Shown one piece after another: positions 10,628-20,781 of a DNA stretch of 64,000 nt (the stretch's first letter is position 1; each line of letters begins with the position of its first letter). The notes beneath the pieces were generated by a model. The model made no database searches and had not been told where the DNA came from. It was given only the letters and a program-made list of their open reading frames with translations. The DNA is taken from assembly GCA_002049455.2 (NCBI GenBank), contig KV918843.1, forward strand, positions 62,001 to 126,000, written 5' to 3'. Both the position numbers and the translations under genes were made by a program. The DNA comes from Porphyra umbilicalis. Taxonomy: Eukaryota > Rhodophyta > Bangiophyceae > Bangiales > Bangiaceae.

Positions 10628-10743
10628 GGCAGCCGCCCAATCGAAGCCCGATCATTCGGAGTTGAGGCAGGAGTTTCGTGGACCCTACGTCCGTAGCGGG
10701 CCCTATTTCTGGTGATTAATGACTGGTGAGTCTAGACGGAGTG

Positions 10744-11147
10744 ACCACTGCGAGGCCTCGCAGTGACCACAGCGAGACCTCAGCAAGGCCACAGCGCGAC
10801 CATTGTAGACCACCCCCCTACCCCATATTGAGACCACAACTTCCCCGCAGGGGCTTGGTCAGGCGGGCAGGTCAATATTTAAATTGAAGTGTCTAGGCAC
10901 CACCACTGCGAGACCTCGGCGCGACCACTGCGAGGCCGTCGCGCGACCACTGCGAGGCCTCGCAGTGACCACAGCGAGACCTCAGCAAGGCCACAGCGCG
11001 ACCATTGTAGACCACCCCCCTACCCCATATTGAAACCACAGCTTCCCCGCAGGCGCTTGGTCAGGCGGGCAGGTCAATATTTAAATTAAAAGGTCTCGGC
11101 ACCACCACTGCGAGGCCTCGGAGCGACCACTGCGAGGCCGTCGCGCA
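10744..11147. repeat. Tandem duplication, two ~202-bp units
   Basis: Units at about 10744-10945 and 10946-11147 are nearly identical. Each carries ACCACTGCGAGG motifs, the tract CACCCCCCTACCCCATATTG and an AT-rich GGTCAATATTTAAATT. The second unit runs into the 3' end of the upstream NLR ORF and supplies its last ~30 codons, so it marks the edge of an insertion there. Confidence 0.85.
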
Positions 11148-12503
11148 CGCAGCTCCAAACTCGGTCGGGTCCGTTCGCAGTTGTTCAAAGATGCGACAGA
11201 GCACGTCAAAAGCGATGGCCTCGCACCTCTCAACCGCGTCCTTGCGCCGCGCGTCATGACCGTCGGCTAACACCACCAGAACCCCGACTTGCACGACGAG
11301 CAGACACAGACGGAGCACAGGTCCGACGACCGGCACGCAAGTCACTTGGTCAACTGCGTCGGCCGCTTTGCCAATGGTGCTCGCACCAGTAAGCCCCGCA
11401 GAGGCCGACGGCGCCAGCCAGTGCTGCGCATTGAGCACAAAATGACGTCCGCCGCGCCCTAGTATCTTTGATGCGATGCCCGGCTGGTGGTCCGCGGCCT
11501 CCGGGAGCGGTGGTAACACCGACATCAGCAGCTCATGCACCGCCGTCGCGTCATTCCATCCGCTGAAGCTGGCGCACACCAGCGCCTCCCACGGGGTCAG
11601 GAGAGATCCCCCGCCAGTCACCCAGGATGAGCAGATGGCCGCCGACGGCGCCTCGAGCAGCAGTTGCACATCCAACAGGTCTTGACCGCTGAAAATGGAG
11701 TTGCGCTCCTTGCCTTCCAAAAACAGCAAGCGGTTGGTGTGGAGCCCACCAACGGCTGCGCATTCCTCCTCGCTCGGCACCCGCAGGGCACCAGCTCCCC
11801 GCTCCAAGACAATGCACGACGGGCCAGCCGCGCGGAAGGCATCAACCGTCGTCGGCACCCCGCGCCGGGAACTGCTCCACAGCACATAGACGTTGCGGCC
11901 GAGGCACGCGTACACCTTGGAGCCAGGCACAACCTTTCGATTGGGGTGCACACATGACGCCACCCGAAACGTAGTCACTGAGTACCCCCTCCCTGGCACA
12001 TGGTCACCCCCGTCGGTGTGTCCGCAACCCGCCACGCCCGTGACCTTGTCAGCGGCATCAAAGCCCCCGTGGGTGTCATCACCTAGACCTTGAGGCGATG
12101 CGGCCGTAGCATCGCTCGCGCTAGAGGCATTGCCACTGCCGACGGCACGGAAAACGGGCACAGGCGACGGCAAATGCTCCCCGCCAGTACTGCCAGGAGC
12201 CGCCACTACCACACTCCTCGCACCGAGCCGATCTTCAGGGAAACCTCGCGCGCCTTCATACAAGCGCAGGGATGCGGCGTCGCCACACAACGCTCTACCG
12301 ACAAGGCGCAGTGTGAGTCGAGGATGCGACTCCGCCAACGTGAGAGCAGTCGTGACAGGCACCAGGCTGTGCCGCACAGCTCGCACAACGGCGTGAGCAA
12401 ACAAAGGATGTGAGTGGTGGGACAACACCACTAGGAAACTTTTACCCGGAGGGAAGCCAGGTAGGTTGTTAGGCGTCAGGCAGCTCCTGCTAGCCCGACT
12501 CAC
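11061..12503 (-). CDS. NLR-like N-terminal ORF with HeLo/MLKL-like helical segment
   Basis: This 480-codon frame (GTG at its edge; true start not identified) probably encodes the N-terminal part of the downstream NB-ARC/TPR protein. Residues about 20-370 form a region I do not recognise: FLVVLSHHSHPLFAHAVV at 23-40, a Ser/Gly-rich linker at about 105-170, then an alpha/beta-looking part with YACLGRNVYVLW. Residues about 376-447 (IGKAADAVDQVTCVPVVGPV, then KDAVERCEAIAFDVL) have the spacing of the four-helix HeLo/MLKL-type N-terminal domains that precede NB-ARC in some NLR-like proteins. From about residue 452 the frame reads through the 202-bp tandem repeat, so its natural continuation is lost. 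The helix expected next (AYIEQLCLLMAQVE) lies at 9830, upstream of the NB-ARC ORF in the same orientation. Either a 1.3-kb intron or an insertion separates them. Function is unknown, and the HeLo-like call is by pattern only. Confidence 0.5.
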   Translation of the reverse strand: MSRASRSCLTPNNLPGFPPGKSFLVVLSHHSHPLFAHAVVRAVRHSLVPVTTALTLAESHPRLTLRLVGRALCGDAASLRLYEGARGFPEDRLGARSVVVAAPGSTGGEHLPSPVPVFRAVGSGNASSASDATAASPQGLGDDTHGGFDAADKVTGVAGCGHTDGGDHVPGRGYSVTTFRVASCVHPNRKVVPGSKVYACLGRNVYVLWSSSRRGVPTTVDAFRAAGPSCIVLERGAGALRVPSEEECAAVGGLHTNRLLFLEGKERNSIFSGQDLLDVQLLLEAPSAAICSSWVTGGGSLLTPWEALVCASFSGWNDATAVHELLMSVLPPLPEAADHQPGIASKILGRGGRHFVLNAQHWLAPSASAGLTGASTIGKAADAVDQVTCVPVVGPVLRLCLLVVQVGVLVVLADGHDARRKDAVERCEAIAFDVLCRIFEQLRTDPTEFGAACATASQWSLRGLAVVVPRPFNLNIDLPA

Positions 12504-12952
12504 ACCGAACTAACGGTTCACCAGCACACACACGAGGTCGACCTGGGCCAATCCGACAACTGACCGCTGTGAAAGTCACTGTCTTCCGCTCTTCGGTCCT
12601 GGGCATAGCTGTGCCCGCAGGCATGGTCCCCACGTCAAAGATACGACGTGGTGTTCGCTCGTCGCCAACAACATGTCCTAGCCTTGCCAGGGTGCATCAC
12701 CGAACCCTGCATGCAGGACATGTCCTGCATGCAGGACACGACCGGCAGCATTCATTCGCCAGCTGTCGCACGAATGCTGCCGGAAGCACGACGCTCCTCC
12801 TTGCATCGGAGTTGTGTAGGGCACCCCCGGGGGTGCCGGGAGCCCCCTGGTGGCGACCATCGCCCCACTGGTGTGGCAAGATCCGGGAGCGTCGATGGAG
12901 AGACGTCGTCCCCACGATGGGATTGACCTCTCTCCCGCGACATCATGTACAT
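12504..12952. other. Intergenic stretch with clustered palindromes
   Basis: No gene is supported. Besides the palindrome at 12708-12733 there is an inverted pair CCGGCAGCATTC / GAATGCTGCCGG at about 12742 and 12771, and an 18-bp palindrome GGCACCCCCGGGGGTGCC at about 12821. The stretch lies upstream of the NLR-like ORF and could contain its promoter. No TATA element is evident. Confidence 0.5.
12708..12733. repeat. Perfect 26-bp palindrome
   Basis: TGCATGCAGGAC, then AT, then the exact reverse complement of the first 12 bases. Confidence 0.9.
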
Positions 12953-13807
12953 ATCGTCTAGTTGGGACTATTTCCCATCGACAACCGATTTGCGATGGCT
13001 GCTCGATGGAACCTTTGCGATGGACCTCGATGGGAAGCGATGGGACCGTCGATGGAAACTTCAGCGACCGTTGTGGACATCCAGCGCTGACAACCCGCGT
13101 ATCTGAGCGGTCAAGAGGGAGTTGGTTATGCCCTCAGTACATGCCAAAAGAGAGTAAAATACACAAATACTTCTGGCATCCGTCGTCGTCGCGTCGTCAG
13201 GTTCGGCGCCACCCGAGTCAACTTCAATCGGTCGCGCTCCCGGCTGCAGGCTGTATGCGTCGGTGCGGGTGTGGCCTTTCCGAAGTGGGCGTGCGTACTG
13301 GAGTGTGTCTGAAGGCAACCTATCGGAACAAGCACTGTGCTGACGATGGATTTTTCATGCACACGGTGTTCAGCGACCCTTGCAAGGTCGACTTCTGAGT
13401 TCCACTGCATCAATTAACAGAGCTGTTGTGAGGCACCAAGTCAGATCCTGTCGGCGTGGACCTTTGCGAAGAAGACGGATGCCATATTGGTCGCGACGAC
13501 GGTGAGATGGACAACTCCGCAGCCAACTTAATATTTGATTACTACGGAACTTCTGATGACACGATGATCCAAAAGAACGGTCCACATGTCTTGTCACGGA
13601 GATAGCGATTGTCCAATAGCACCCGAGCGTCTGTGTCCGGCTGATCACAACTGGCCCATTGAAAGTTGACCACACCCCATCGCTTTGTCGACTGCGATGG
13701 GACCGTCGATGGTGAAAAAAACGCCCATCGCAGGCCATTTTCCGGGGTGCGATGCGCAATCGCTGGCTCGATGGTGCCTCGATGTGAAATAGTCCAAAGG
13801 AGACGAT
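12953..13807. mobile_element. MITE-like element with ~29-bp terminal inverted repeats
   Basis: The ends match as inverted repeats: ATCGTCTAGTTGGGACTATT on the left against ATCGTCTCCTTTGGACTATT on the right (reverse complement), continuing TTC.CATCGA. Subterminal regions on both sides are packed with CGATGG/CCATCG motifs. The 855-bp interior has no convincing ORF, so it is non-autonomous. No clear target duplication is seen. Similar CGATGGG-rich sequence recurs near 39090-39150. Confidence 0.6.
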
Positions 13808-14358
13808 TCCAGTGAAATTATTCCACGCCAGGTCCACGCGAGCCCACTTTGGCCCCAGACCCGTCTTTGCCTATCGTTCACGGTGTGGGAGCGCCCCTGT
13901 CTGAGAGTGTTTCCGAGGGGGTCTTTCTCGTACCCAGGTACTGCTGCTTGGATGGGAACCTATCGTCGGTGCGCCAAAAAGTAGAGCCAATGGGAAGGAG
14001 AAGGGGAGGTGTAGTGTGCGATTTATTGGTTGGGGGCGCGATTCTGGTCTGAGACGAGCTTCTGCATCCAGTTTTAGGCGCATCGACAATAAACATCGGA
14101 CACAAAGGTGCACCTCAGGCGAAATGTAAGCAATCGCATGATAGTGTTTTCAATCATTTCAACCATTTTCTCTGTGACGTGCCCCATAAGACTGGCGAAA
14201 ATGAGCTCGCAGCAGAGAATTGGAACAGTTGCTGTTGCCGCCCGGAGTCATTCGGGAGCCTCGAATGACCCAGTGCCTTTCAGAGCATGGCCGCAACACG
14301 CTGGGACATGAGGCGAGGTTTTCTCCGACCCGATCAATCTTCTACGGTATGTGTGTGG

Positions 14359-14417
14359 GCCACACAAAGGCCACACAGGACCACACAAGGCCACACAGGG
14401 CCACACAATGGCCACAG
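14359..14417. repeat. Short tandem repeat, ~10-bp unit
   Basis: Six imperfect copies of GGCCACACAA/G lie in a row. The spacing is far too short and the copies too degenerate for a CRISPR array. Confidence 0.8.
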
Positions 14418-17032
14418 CTGGCGCGGTGTCGCGTCGCCACCGACATGATCAGGACGCCAGAAAACAACCGGCCAACCGTGTGAGTTGTGAGCAGGCGAGG
14501 GTGATCGCCCCTGACCCAGGAAGGTCCTGACAGTGGCGGGTGACGCCGGCCGGGGTAGGGCGCGGGTCGCACCCAACGCGCGGCGCCCCACTTGCACGGG
14601 CCTCTGGAGATTGCCCAGGGCTGGAGGGACGCGCCTAGGCGCGGCAGGCGCCTGCCGCGGTAAATCTGGATGTCTACCCGGCCGTGCGCGGCGCGCGCCC
14701 TCGCCGCCGCGGCGGCCGTCGGGTCACCTAACGGAGGGGCGGGGGCGTGACGATGTGTGGCGGCGGCTGGTGCCGCCGGCGCTCGCGGGGACCGAGGTGC
14801 GCGTCGGGGGGGGGGGGGGGGGGGAGGGCGGAGCTGCCCCGCCACGTGCGCGACGTGCTGCGGGTGCTGGATGTGGTGGCTGCTGCTGGGGGCGGGGGGG
14901 GGGGGGGGGGGAACTGACGGGGGGGTGGGCGCCGGAGGGGGGGTGCCGAGGCGTGAATGGAGACCCCCGCGTCGGCGCCCACCCCGTCCAAGGTCAGTCA
15001 GCGACGCAAACGTAATCTGTACACACAGACACACCGCTGGTGTACGCACCGCCGCTGCAAAAAGAAGAGCCGGCCGAGTTACGCTTGACAATGCATGTCG
15101 AGAGATGCGAGCCCGCGATTGGGTACGGCCGTGGACATCATGCGTCGACGACCATCGTGTCGAATCCGCGCGGCCGACATGAACGGCTCCTTCCACCGAG
15201 AAAACGATCGACGGAGGAAATGCCCTACATCTGCTACCTTCCACGGCAGGACACAGACCGTGTATGACGCTCCATGTCCTTGTCCTTCTTCTGCCGATGA
15301 CCAGCTGCAACTCGGTTGTGCAAAGGACATGGGCCTGATGGCGCCAAGCCGTGAGAACCCAAAGAAGCGGCAACGCGACTGTCTCGATGAAGTTGCTGTC
15401 AGAGTGCGCGCCGGTCTTAATCCCTTGAACGTGACCGGCACCTCGCTGCACACACGTCGTGCAACCTGTGCGCGTTGCTCGTCGAGACCAGTACCCACAT
15501 GGACGCCACGATCAAAATTAGGAAGCACTTGTCTCTCCCAAATGAAGTATCGATAGTTCCGATTTCGTCGCGGCGAAACTCATGGCAGAGAGGTCAAACT
15601 TTGAGGGTCCATTCGAGAGATGTCGTACGATACCCTCAATCGCGTGGGCATCTCTGTGGGGCACCACCCACCGGCGGGCCAAGCTTGCGAGCTTTCGCTG
15701 GTCGCACCGATGCTGCTGGTCGTACCAACCACTAGCAAGAACTCTCTGGATGTCGGTCGCCAGGGAGGTTGCCGAGGGGGCCTTCTCTCCAGTCAGTGTA
15801 GGTGCAGTCGCAGAGCAGACACGTGTCGTGACCGATGCACATCAGCTGACCCGCTGCAGCGGGTCAAGCAAGCGAATCCTTATTGCTCGCAGCGAGTGGT
15901 TGGCGTCAGTGAGCATCGCCAGGTGGGCTTTCTGGAGCCCAAGGTCGGCTCAGAGGGTACAAAGAGGTCGCAGGGGAGCGGTTGTCGGTCGAACTTCTCC
16001 CCTTGCCTGCCAACTTTGCCACCTGCTGTGCACCCCACCCCTACCAAACAGCGCCATCTGGCGCCGTGTGGCTGTGTGTGGCTGCGTGTGGCTCTTTGTC
16101 ACGCCTTAACCACCTTACTGGCTCGCTTTCCAACTCATCAAGTCGTCACCCTCAAGCAGGTGGGGCCGCACCACCTCGACGTCGCCTGCCCTGCAAGAAC
16201 CGCCTTCCAACTGGGCTTGCTCCAATCCACTGCGCTGGTGGTGTCATCCTCCACCCCTCGTGTACCACGAGGCTCTGCACAAGACCAGACGTTGCCGCGG
16301 GAGGCAAGCAGGCAATGAAGAATGCGACGCCAAGGACCATGGGGCCCCTTAGCGACGACTCGCCGACGGCGAAGACGCCGGTGATGTCGTCGCCAGGCGC
16401 GACGAGGCCGGATTCGCCGCAGGGGTCGCCGAAGGCGACACAATCGCCCAAGGACGACGAAGATGACAAAGACGTGGATGGTGATGAAAACAGATGAATA
16501 GCGCGCATGGTTCGTCGCCTGATGCCGTCGGCACCAGCAGGCGCCCTGGGCGGCGAGTGGCCTGCATCGATGGCGGGCGAAGGGGGGGGGGGGGGTGGCA
16601 AGCCACGAAGCGACGGGGGCAGGGGGGCGGGGGGGGGGCGGGTGGGGCGCGACGCCGCGCCGCAGAGGGGAGGCGCGCGTCGCGGGTGCTGGTGCGGGGA
16701 GGTGGGCCAGGGGACGGAGCGCAGCAAAACTGGTCGACCTTCCAAGCATGTAGTACAGTGCATTCTCGTTATAACAGCACACCCAACAACGTCTTCCCCA
16801 AGTTCAACAAGTTGGTCCCCCAGGGCAGGGACCAGGTAGCGAAGCTTCCACTTTTCGTGAGAACACAGACACACAGTTTGGGAAAAAGCCAGTAGTCACC
16901 AGTGCGCATCCACCAGTTCTTGACATTCCATCAGATTGACTTGGAGATAGCCTCACAGGACAGATCTCGATGAGCTGAGTCGAACGGTGTGTCCAACTCC
17001 AAAATAACGTTTGCTCAAACAATAAGGATTCT

Positions 17033-17070
17033 ATGGTGCTTTGCTGAGAAATGGAGCATGCACGTTTGCG
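17033..17070 (+). repeat. Left copy of a perfect 38-bp long-range inverted repeat
   Basis: It begins ATGGTGCTTTGCTGAGAAAT and ends GCATGCACGTTTGCG. The exact reverse complement lies at 25962-25999. The two copies bracket the nested pogo/Harbinger insertions. Similarity fades within about 10 bp on either side. Confidence 0.9.
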
Positions 17071-18018
17071 CAAACAAACATGCACACCCGACCACTGCGA
17101 GCATTGACCCGTGCTGTGGGGAGACCCATGATATTTCCGGGTGATGTGTGACATGTCAAGCATCCCGACCAGGTTCGCCGGGCCCTTGGGCCGACAAAGG
17201 CTGACAGCAGCTGGAAAACCGCACTCTGAGTGACCCGGTGGCAAGTACCTGCTGACACCGGCGGTGGTCTTTGTGAAACGATGCCAGAACATGCACGCTG
17301 ACAGCCTTATCAGGACAAGACTTCTTAAGCCACCGGCCACAGCGGTGCCGTCAGGAGCGTCCCCCCTAACCGGCCCCTCATGTTTGCTCGCAGAGGCTGA
17401 ATCGGCCTCCGAACATGCATGTCGTTTGAGGAGTTCTTGCAATTCTTTTCTGTCCGTTCGGTCCGTTCATTGGCCCTCCGAACACGGGAGCCCCGTGCCC
17501 AGTACAGTCTATATCCGGTTATATACGCTCCAGTAATATATCAGGGTGATATATAACTGGGAGATTCTCGATCGACATTCTCTACTCGATCAGTAGCCAA
17601 CCTCGATCGTCATCTGGCATACAGTCGGCAAAAAGCCCAATCCGGAGGAATTGAATTACGATGATCAAGGGGGTACGAACCTGTGCCCCAATGGGCCCCA
17701 CCCCAGTCGTGGACCCCATCGTCGTGGGCCCCACCGTCGTCAGCGCGACCACCGTCGTCACGGCTGCCCACGGTCCGCCACTGGTGTGCCCGCCTTTGTG
17801 GACAGCGCGTTGCTCTGCACTGTCGGGGACCCGAGACCGTGTCTTCCAACCTCCCATTTGCACCCTGTGAACGGTGGTAGACGGCTCACTTTTCTTCGCT
17901 CCTGTACCCTGTACCAGGGTGGGTGATTTCATGCGTGTGCGAGTAGCGTGGTGATCGCGGTGACTAGAGGTTGTCTTCTTTTCTTTTCATCGTCCCCGTT
18001 TGTTTTGGGCGCACTCCA

Positions 18019-20781
18019 ATGGAGGATCTAGGTTTGCTTGCGTTGGTGTTTGAGTTTGTCATTTTGTGTGCCTGTGCCACGTTATGCGCTTCCGCTGTTG
18101 TCCTCCCTACAATTGCGCCCCCCTCCCAGGATCACCCATCTCTAAGGCGTTCCGTGGGTGATGTGGCCGCCGCGGCCGCTGCGGCCGCAACAGAGGAGGT
18201 TTGCCCTAGCCCGTCGCCGGAAACCATCCAGGTTATCCACATTGCCGCTCGCGCGGCGACGGCAGCGACTGCAGCGGAACTCGGTCGGTGTCCTTTGGGG
18301 CTTTCTGGCGCGTCGCCATGCCAATCTACGTCTCGGCATGCGGCAGCGGCGAATAACCACGGCGTCGGGCGTCACGAGGAGGCTGGAGACGGTCGTGGTG
18401 CGGCTGGGGGAGGTGGAGGTGGTACAGCGCGCGCGCGTGGAGGCGCGGGGCGTGGACGGGGTGGTTTGGAGCATGGCGCGGGCGTATCCAGTGGTGGTGT
18501 CGGGCGCCCGGGGTCGGCTGAGGGGCGCAAGCCTCGTACGCCCATCCCGCTAGGAGACAAAATTGCTCTTATCGACATCAAGGACGCCGGCCACACCCGG
18601 TCCGAAACCCTTTCGATGCTTCGGCTCAATATCAGTGTGCCGGCCGCGCGAGCCATTTACAAGAAGCGGGACGAGTACAAGCGGCGGGCGGCGGCGTCCG
18701 AGGACCTGTCGGCGACGCGCCTGCGACGTTCATATTTTGAGTCCGTCTCCCAGAGTTTATGGGATTGGTATCGGACCCTGCAGCGGGTGGGCGGGAGGCA
18801 CCTGCCAGTGTCCGGCGGTCTTTCAGAGGCCAGGGCGCGGCGGATTGCGGCGGAGCTGGGCGTTTCAAGTTTTAAGGGGTCCCCACACTTCGTCCAGAAC
18901 TGTGCGGCTCGCCACAACCTGCGAAACGTGGCGTTGTGGGGCCAGGCGGGGTCGGCGGACGTCGCCGGTGCCGCTTCGCGCATCGCGGAGATCCGCGCCG
19001 AACTCGAGTCGTACCCTGCCGAAAGAATATACAACATGGACGAGACGGGTTTATTCTACCGGTGCATACCCAATCGAGCGTACGTCCAGGCGGGTCAACG
19101 ACGGCAGGCGCGGGGTACCAAGGCGATGAAAGCAAAAGAACGCATCACCCTCGTTTTGGCTTGCAACGCCACCGGCAACCACAAGATTCCAGTCGCCATC
19201 ATTGGCAAGGCCAAAGAGCCGCTGTGCTTCAAGCCTCCTCGTCGGCCGAGCCCTCTCCCGTACATTTCACAGAAAAGTGCGTGGATGGACAGCGACATCT
19301 TCAAGTCCTGGTTCGAGACGGTCTTCTTGCCGGCGGTGAGGGCCCGCACCACTCAACCGGTGGCCTTGGTGTCGGACAATTGCGGGGCACACGATCAACT
19401 CGAGTGCAACCAAGTCAAGTTTAGTGCGCTTCCACCCAACTGTACATCCATCTACCAACCACTGGACCTGGGGATAATCGCTTGTCTGAAAAGACGGTAC
19501 AAGCGGCGGCTGTTGGACCTGGTCGTTTCGGCTTTTGAAGCCACATTGGGCGCCCGCGCGGCGGCTAACGCCCCCCCGCCCGCTGGAGCGGATGCGCCTG
19601 CGTCGGATGCGGTGGCGGCTCCCGGGCAGTTCCCGACTGCCCTGTCCTCGACGGTTGGGGCGCCTGCCGCCACGGCACCGGGTGGCGCGGCTTTCGGGGA
19701 GCCAATCGGCACGGCGCGCGCCGGTGAAGCGCCGCCAATGTCCACGTCACTGGCGGTACCCAGCTTTGGGCCATGGCTTGTGGCGGACGGTCGGTGGACG
19801 CCAGTTGGCGACCAATCACCATCGACCATGAGCGCGGCGCAAATCGCTGATCCAGGCGCGGCGCGGCGTGCTGCACGGATTGGGGTCCGGCGGGCGAACC
19901 GCAGCGCGGAGCGGCGCGCTGCGCGGATTGCAGTGAGACGGTCGGCACGCAGCGCGGAGGGTCGCGCCGCGCGGCTCGCGGTGCGGCGGGCGGCGCGAAA
20001 TTCGGCGAGTGGCGTGGCCGGCGGCGGAACGAGCGGTGCAGCTATTTCCACAGGGGCCACCTCAGCAGCCGCAGCAGCCGCTTCCGGAAGCGCCAACAAC
20101 CGGCCTGCGGCGGCGGCCGGTCCCGGAATCTGGGGACGGCCCTCGGACTGGCCCGCCTCCCCTGATTCCACGCCGCTGAACCGTCGCCGGTCACGCGTGA
20201 GCGCGGCACGGGCAGAGATCCGCGGCGTCCGGGACGGAGCAGTCGCGACGCTTCAAGATGCGTCCGAGATTGTGCGCGACGAGTGGGAGGCAGTTGACCC
20301 TTCGACAATCGCCCATTGCTGGGTGAGATCGACCATTTTACCGCTCTCACTCGCGACGGACGTCACTGCCTTGCATGGTGAGTACCGTGCATCTTCACGT
20401 TCGCTAGCCGATGATGTTAATTCGGTTGTGTCGCTGATGGGGGAGTGTCGGTTTGGTGCTCAGGCATTCGGGGACAGCCCGAAGGCCGCACGAGAGATGG
20501 CGGTGCAGGAGTGGCTGTCAGTCGAGGATGACGAGGGTGTGCTGGCTGCGACAGCCGACGAGATTTTGTTTGAACAGCGGGCGGGGGGCTCCGACGCGCA
20601 CGGTGCACGGAGTGAGGGCCTGCAGAACAGCCGGGTCCGTGACTGTGAGGGGACCGCGGAGCGGCGGGATGAGCTGTCGGATAGCGGGGACTCTGACGAT
20701 GACGGGAGTGAGGACCTGCCGCAAAGCGGGGTCTCTGAGAGTGATGGGAGTGAGGGTGACATGGACCTCGAAGAAGGATGA
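18019..20781 (+). CDS. pogo/Tigger-type transposase (DDE_1)
   Basis: This transposase would excise and integrate the surrounding pogo-like element. Around 18541-18690 lies a Psq/CENP-B-like helix-turn-helix (PLGDKIALIDIKDAGHTRSE, then LNISVPAARAIY). A second DNA-binding part follows (LSEARARRIAAELGVSSFKG). The catalytic domain has NMDETGLFY near 19034, LVSDNCGAH near 19366 and IYQPLDLGIIACLKRRYKRR near 19451, so the three acidic residues (D, D, D) are all present. The C-terminal third is unusual: three 48-bp units around 19861-20010 give an Arg-rich RRAARIxVRRxxRSAE repeat, then an acidic, Ser/Asp-rich tail. The frame is open from 17971, and the first ATG is at 18019. The predicted start is hydrophobic and may not be real; an upstream intron or a later ATG is possible. 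The frame has no stop or frameshift, so activity is conceivable, although the right terminal repeat is broken. Confidence 0.85.
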   Translation: MEDLGLLALVFEFVILCACATLCASAVVLPTIAPPSQDHPSLRRSVGDVAAAAAAAATEEVCPSPSPETIQVIHIAARAATAATAAELGRCPLGLSGASPCQSTSRHAAAANNHGVGRHEEAGDGRGAAGGGGGGTARARGGAGRGRGGLEHGAGVSSGGVGRPGSAEGRKPRTPIPLGDKIALIDIKDAGHTRSETLSMLRLNISVPAARAIYKKRDEYKRRAAASEDLSATRLRRSYFESVSQSLWDWYRTLQRVGGRHLPVSGGLSEARARRIAAELGVSSFKGSPHFVQNCAARHNLRNVALWGQAGSADVAGAASRIAEIRAELESYPAERIYNMDETGLFYRCIPNRAYVQAGQRRQARGTKAMKAKERITLVLACNATGNHKIPVAIIGKAKEPLCFKPPRRPSPLPYISQKSAWMDSDIFKSWFETVFLPAVRARTTQPVALVSDNCGAHDQLECNQVKFSALPPNCTSIYQPLDLGIIACLKRRYKRRLLDLVVSAFEATLGARAAANAPPPAGADAPASDAVAAPGQFPTALSSTVGAPAATAPGGAAFGEPIGTARAGEAPPMSTSLAVPSFGPWLVADGRWTPVGDQSPSTMSAAQIADPGAARRAARIGVRRANRSAERRAARIAVRRSARSAEGRAARLAVRRAARNSASGVAGGGTSGAAISTGATSAAAAAASGSANNRPAAAAGPGIWGRPSDWPASPDSTPLNRRRSRVSAARAEIRGVRDGAVATLQDASEIVRDEWEAVDPSTIAHCWVRSTILPLSLATDVTALHGEYRASSRSLADDVNSVVSLMGECRFGAQAFGDSPKAAREMAVQEWLSVEDDEGVLAATADEILFEQRAGGSDAHGARSEGLQNSRVRDCEGTAERRDELSDSGDSDDDGSEDLPQSGVSESDGSEGDMDLEEG

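Larger units (their letters stand above)
13808..17502. other. Intergenic DNA, no supported gene
   Basis: The ORFs here (including a 369-codon minus-strand frame at 14342-15451) show no domain and change character across G-runs, so I treat them as chance. Long G runs occur near 14808-14825, 14890-14912 and 16583-16640. Confidence 0.5.

Noticed and set aside
12708-12838. Operator-like regulatory palindromes
   Set aside because: Perfect palindromes are real, but nothing links them to a regulator in a eukaryotic context; listed only as repeats.
14359-14417. CRISPR-like short repeats
   Set aside because: Ten-base degenerate units without spacers in a eukaryotic context; a simple repeat.
14342-15451. 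369-codon minus-strand ORF
   Set aside because: Composition changes abruptly across G runs and short tandem repeats; no domain or initiation context.
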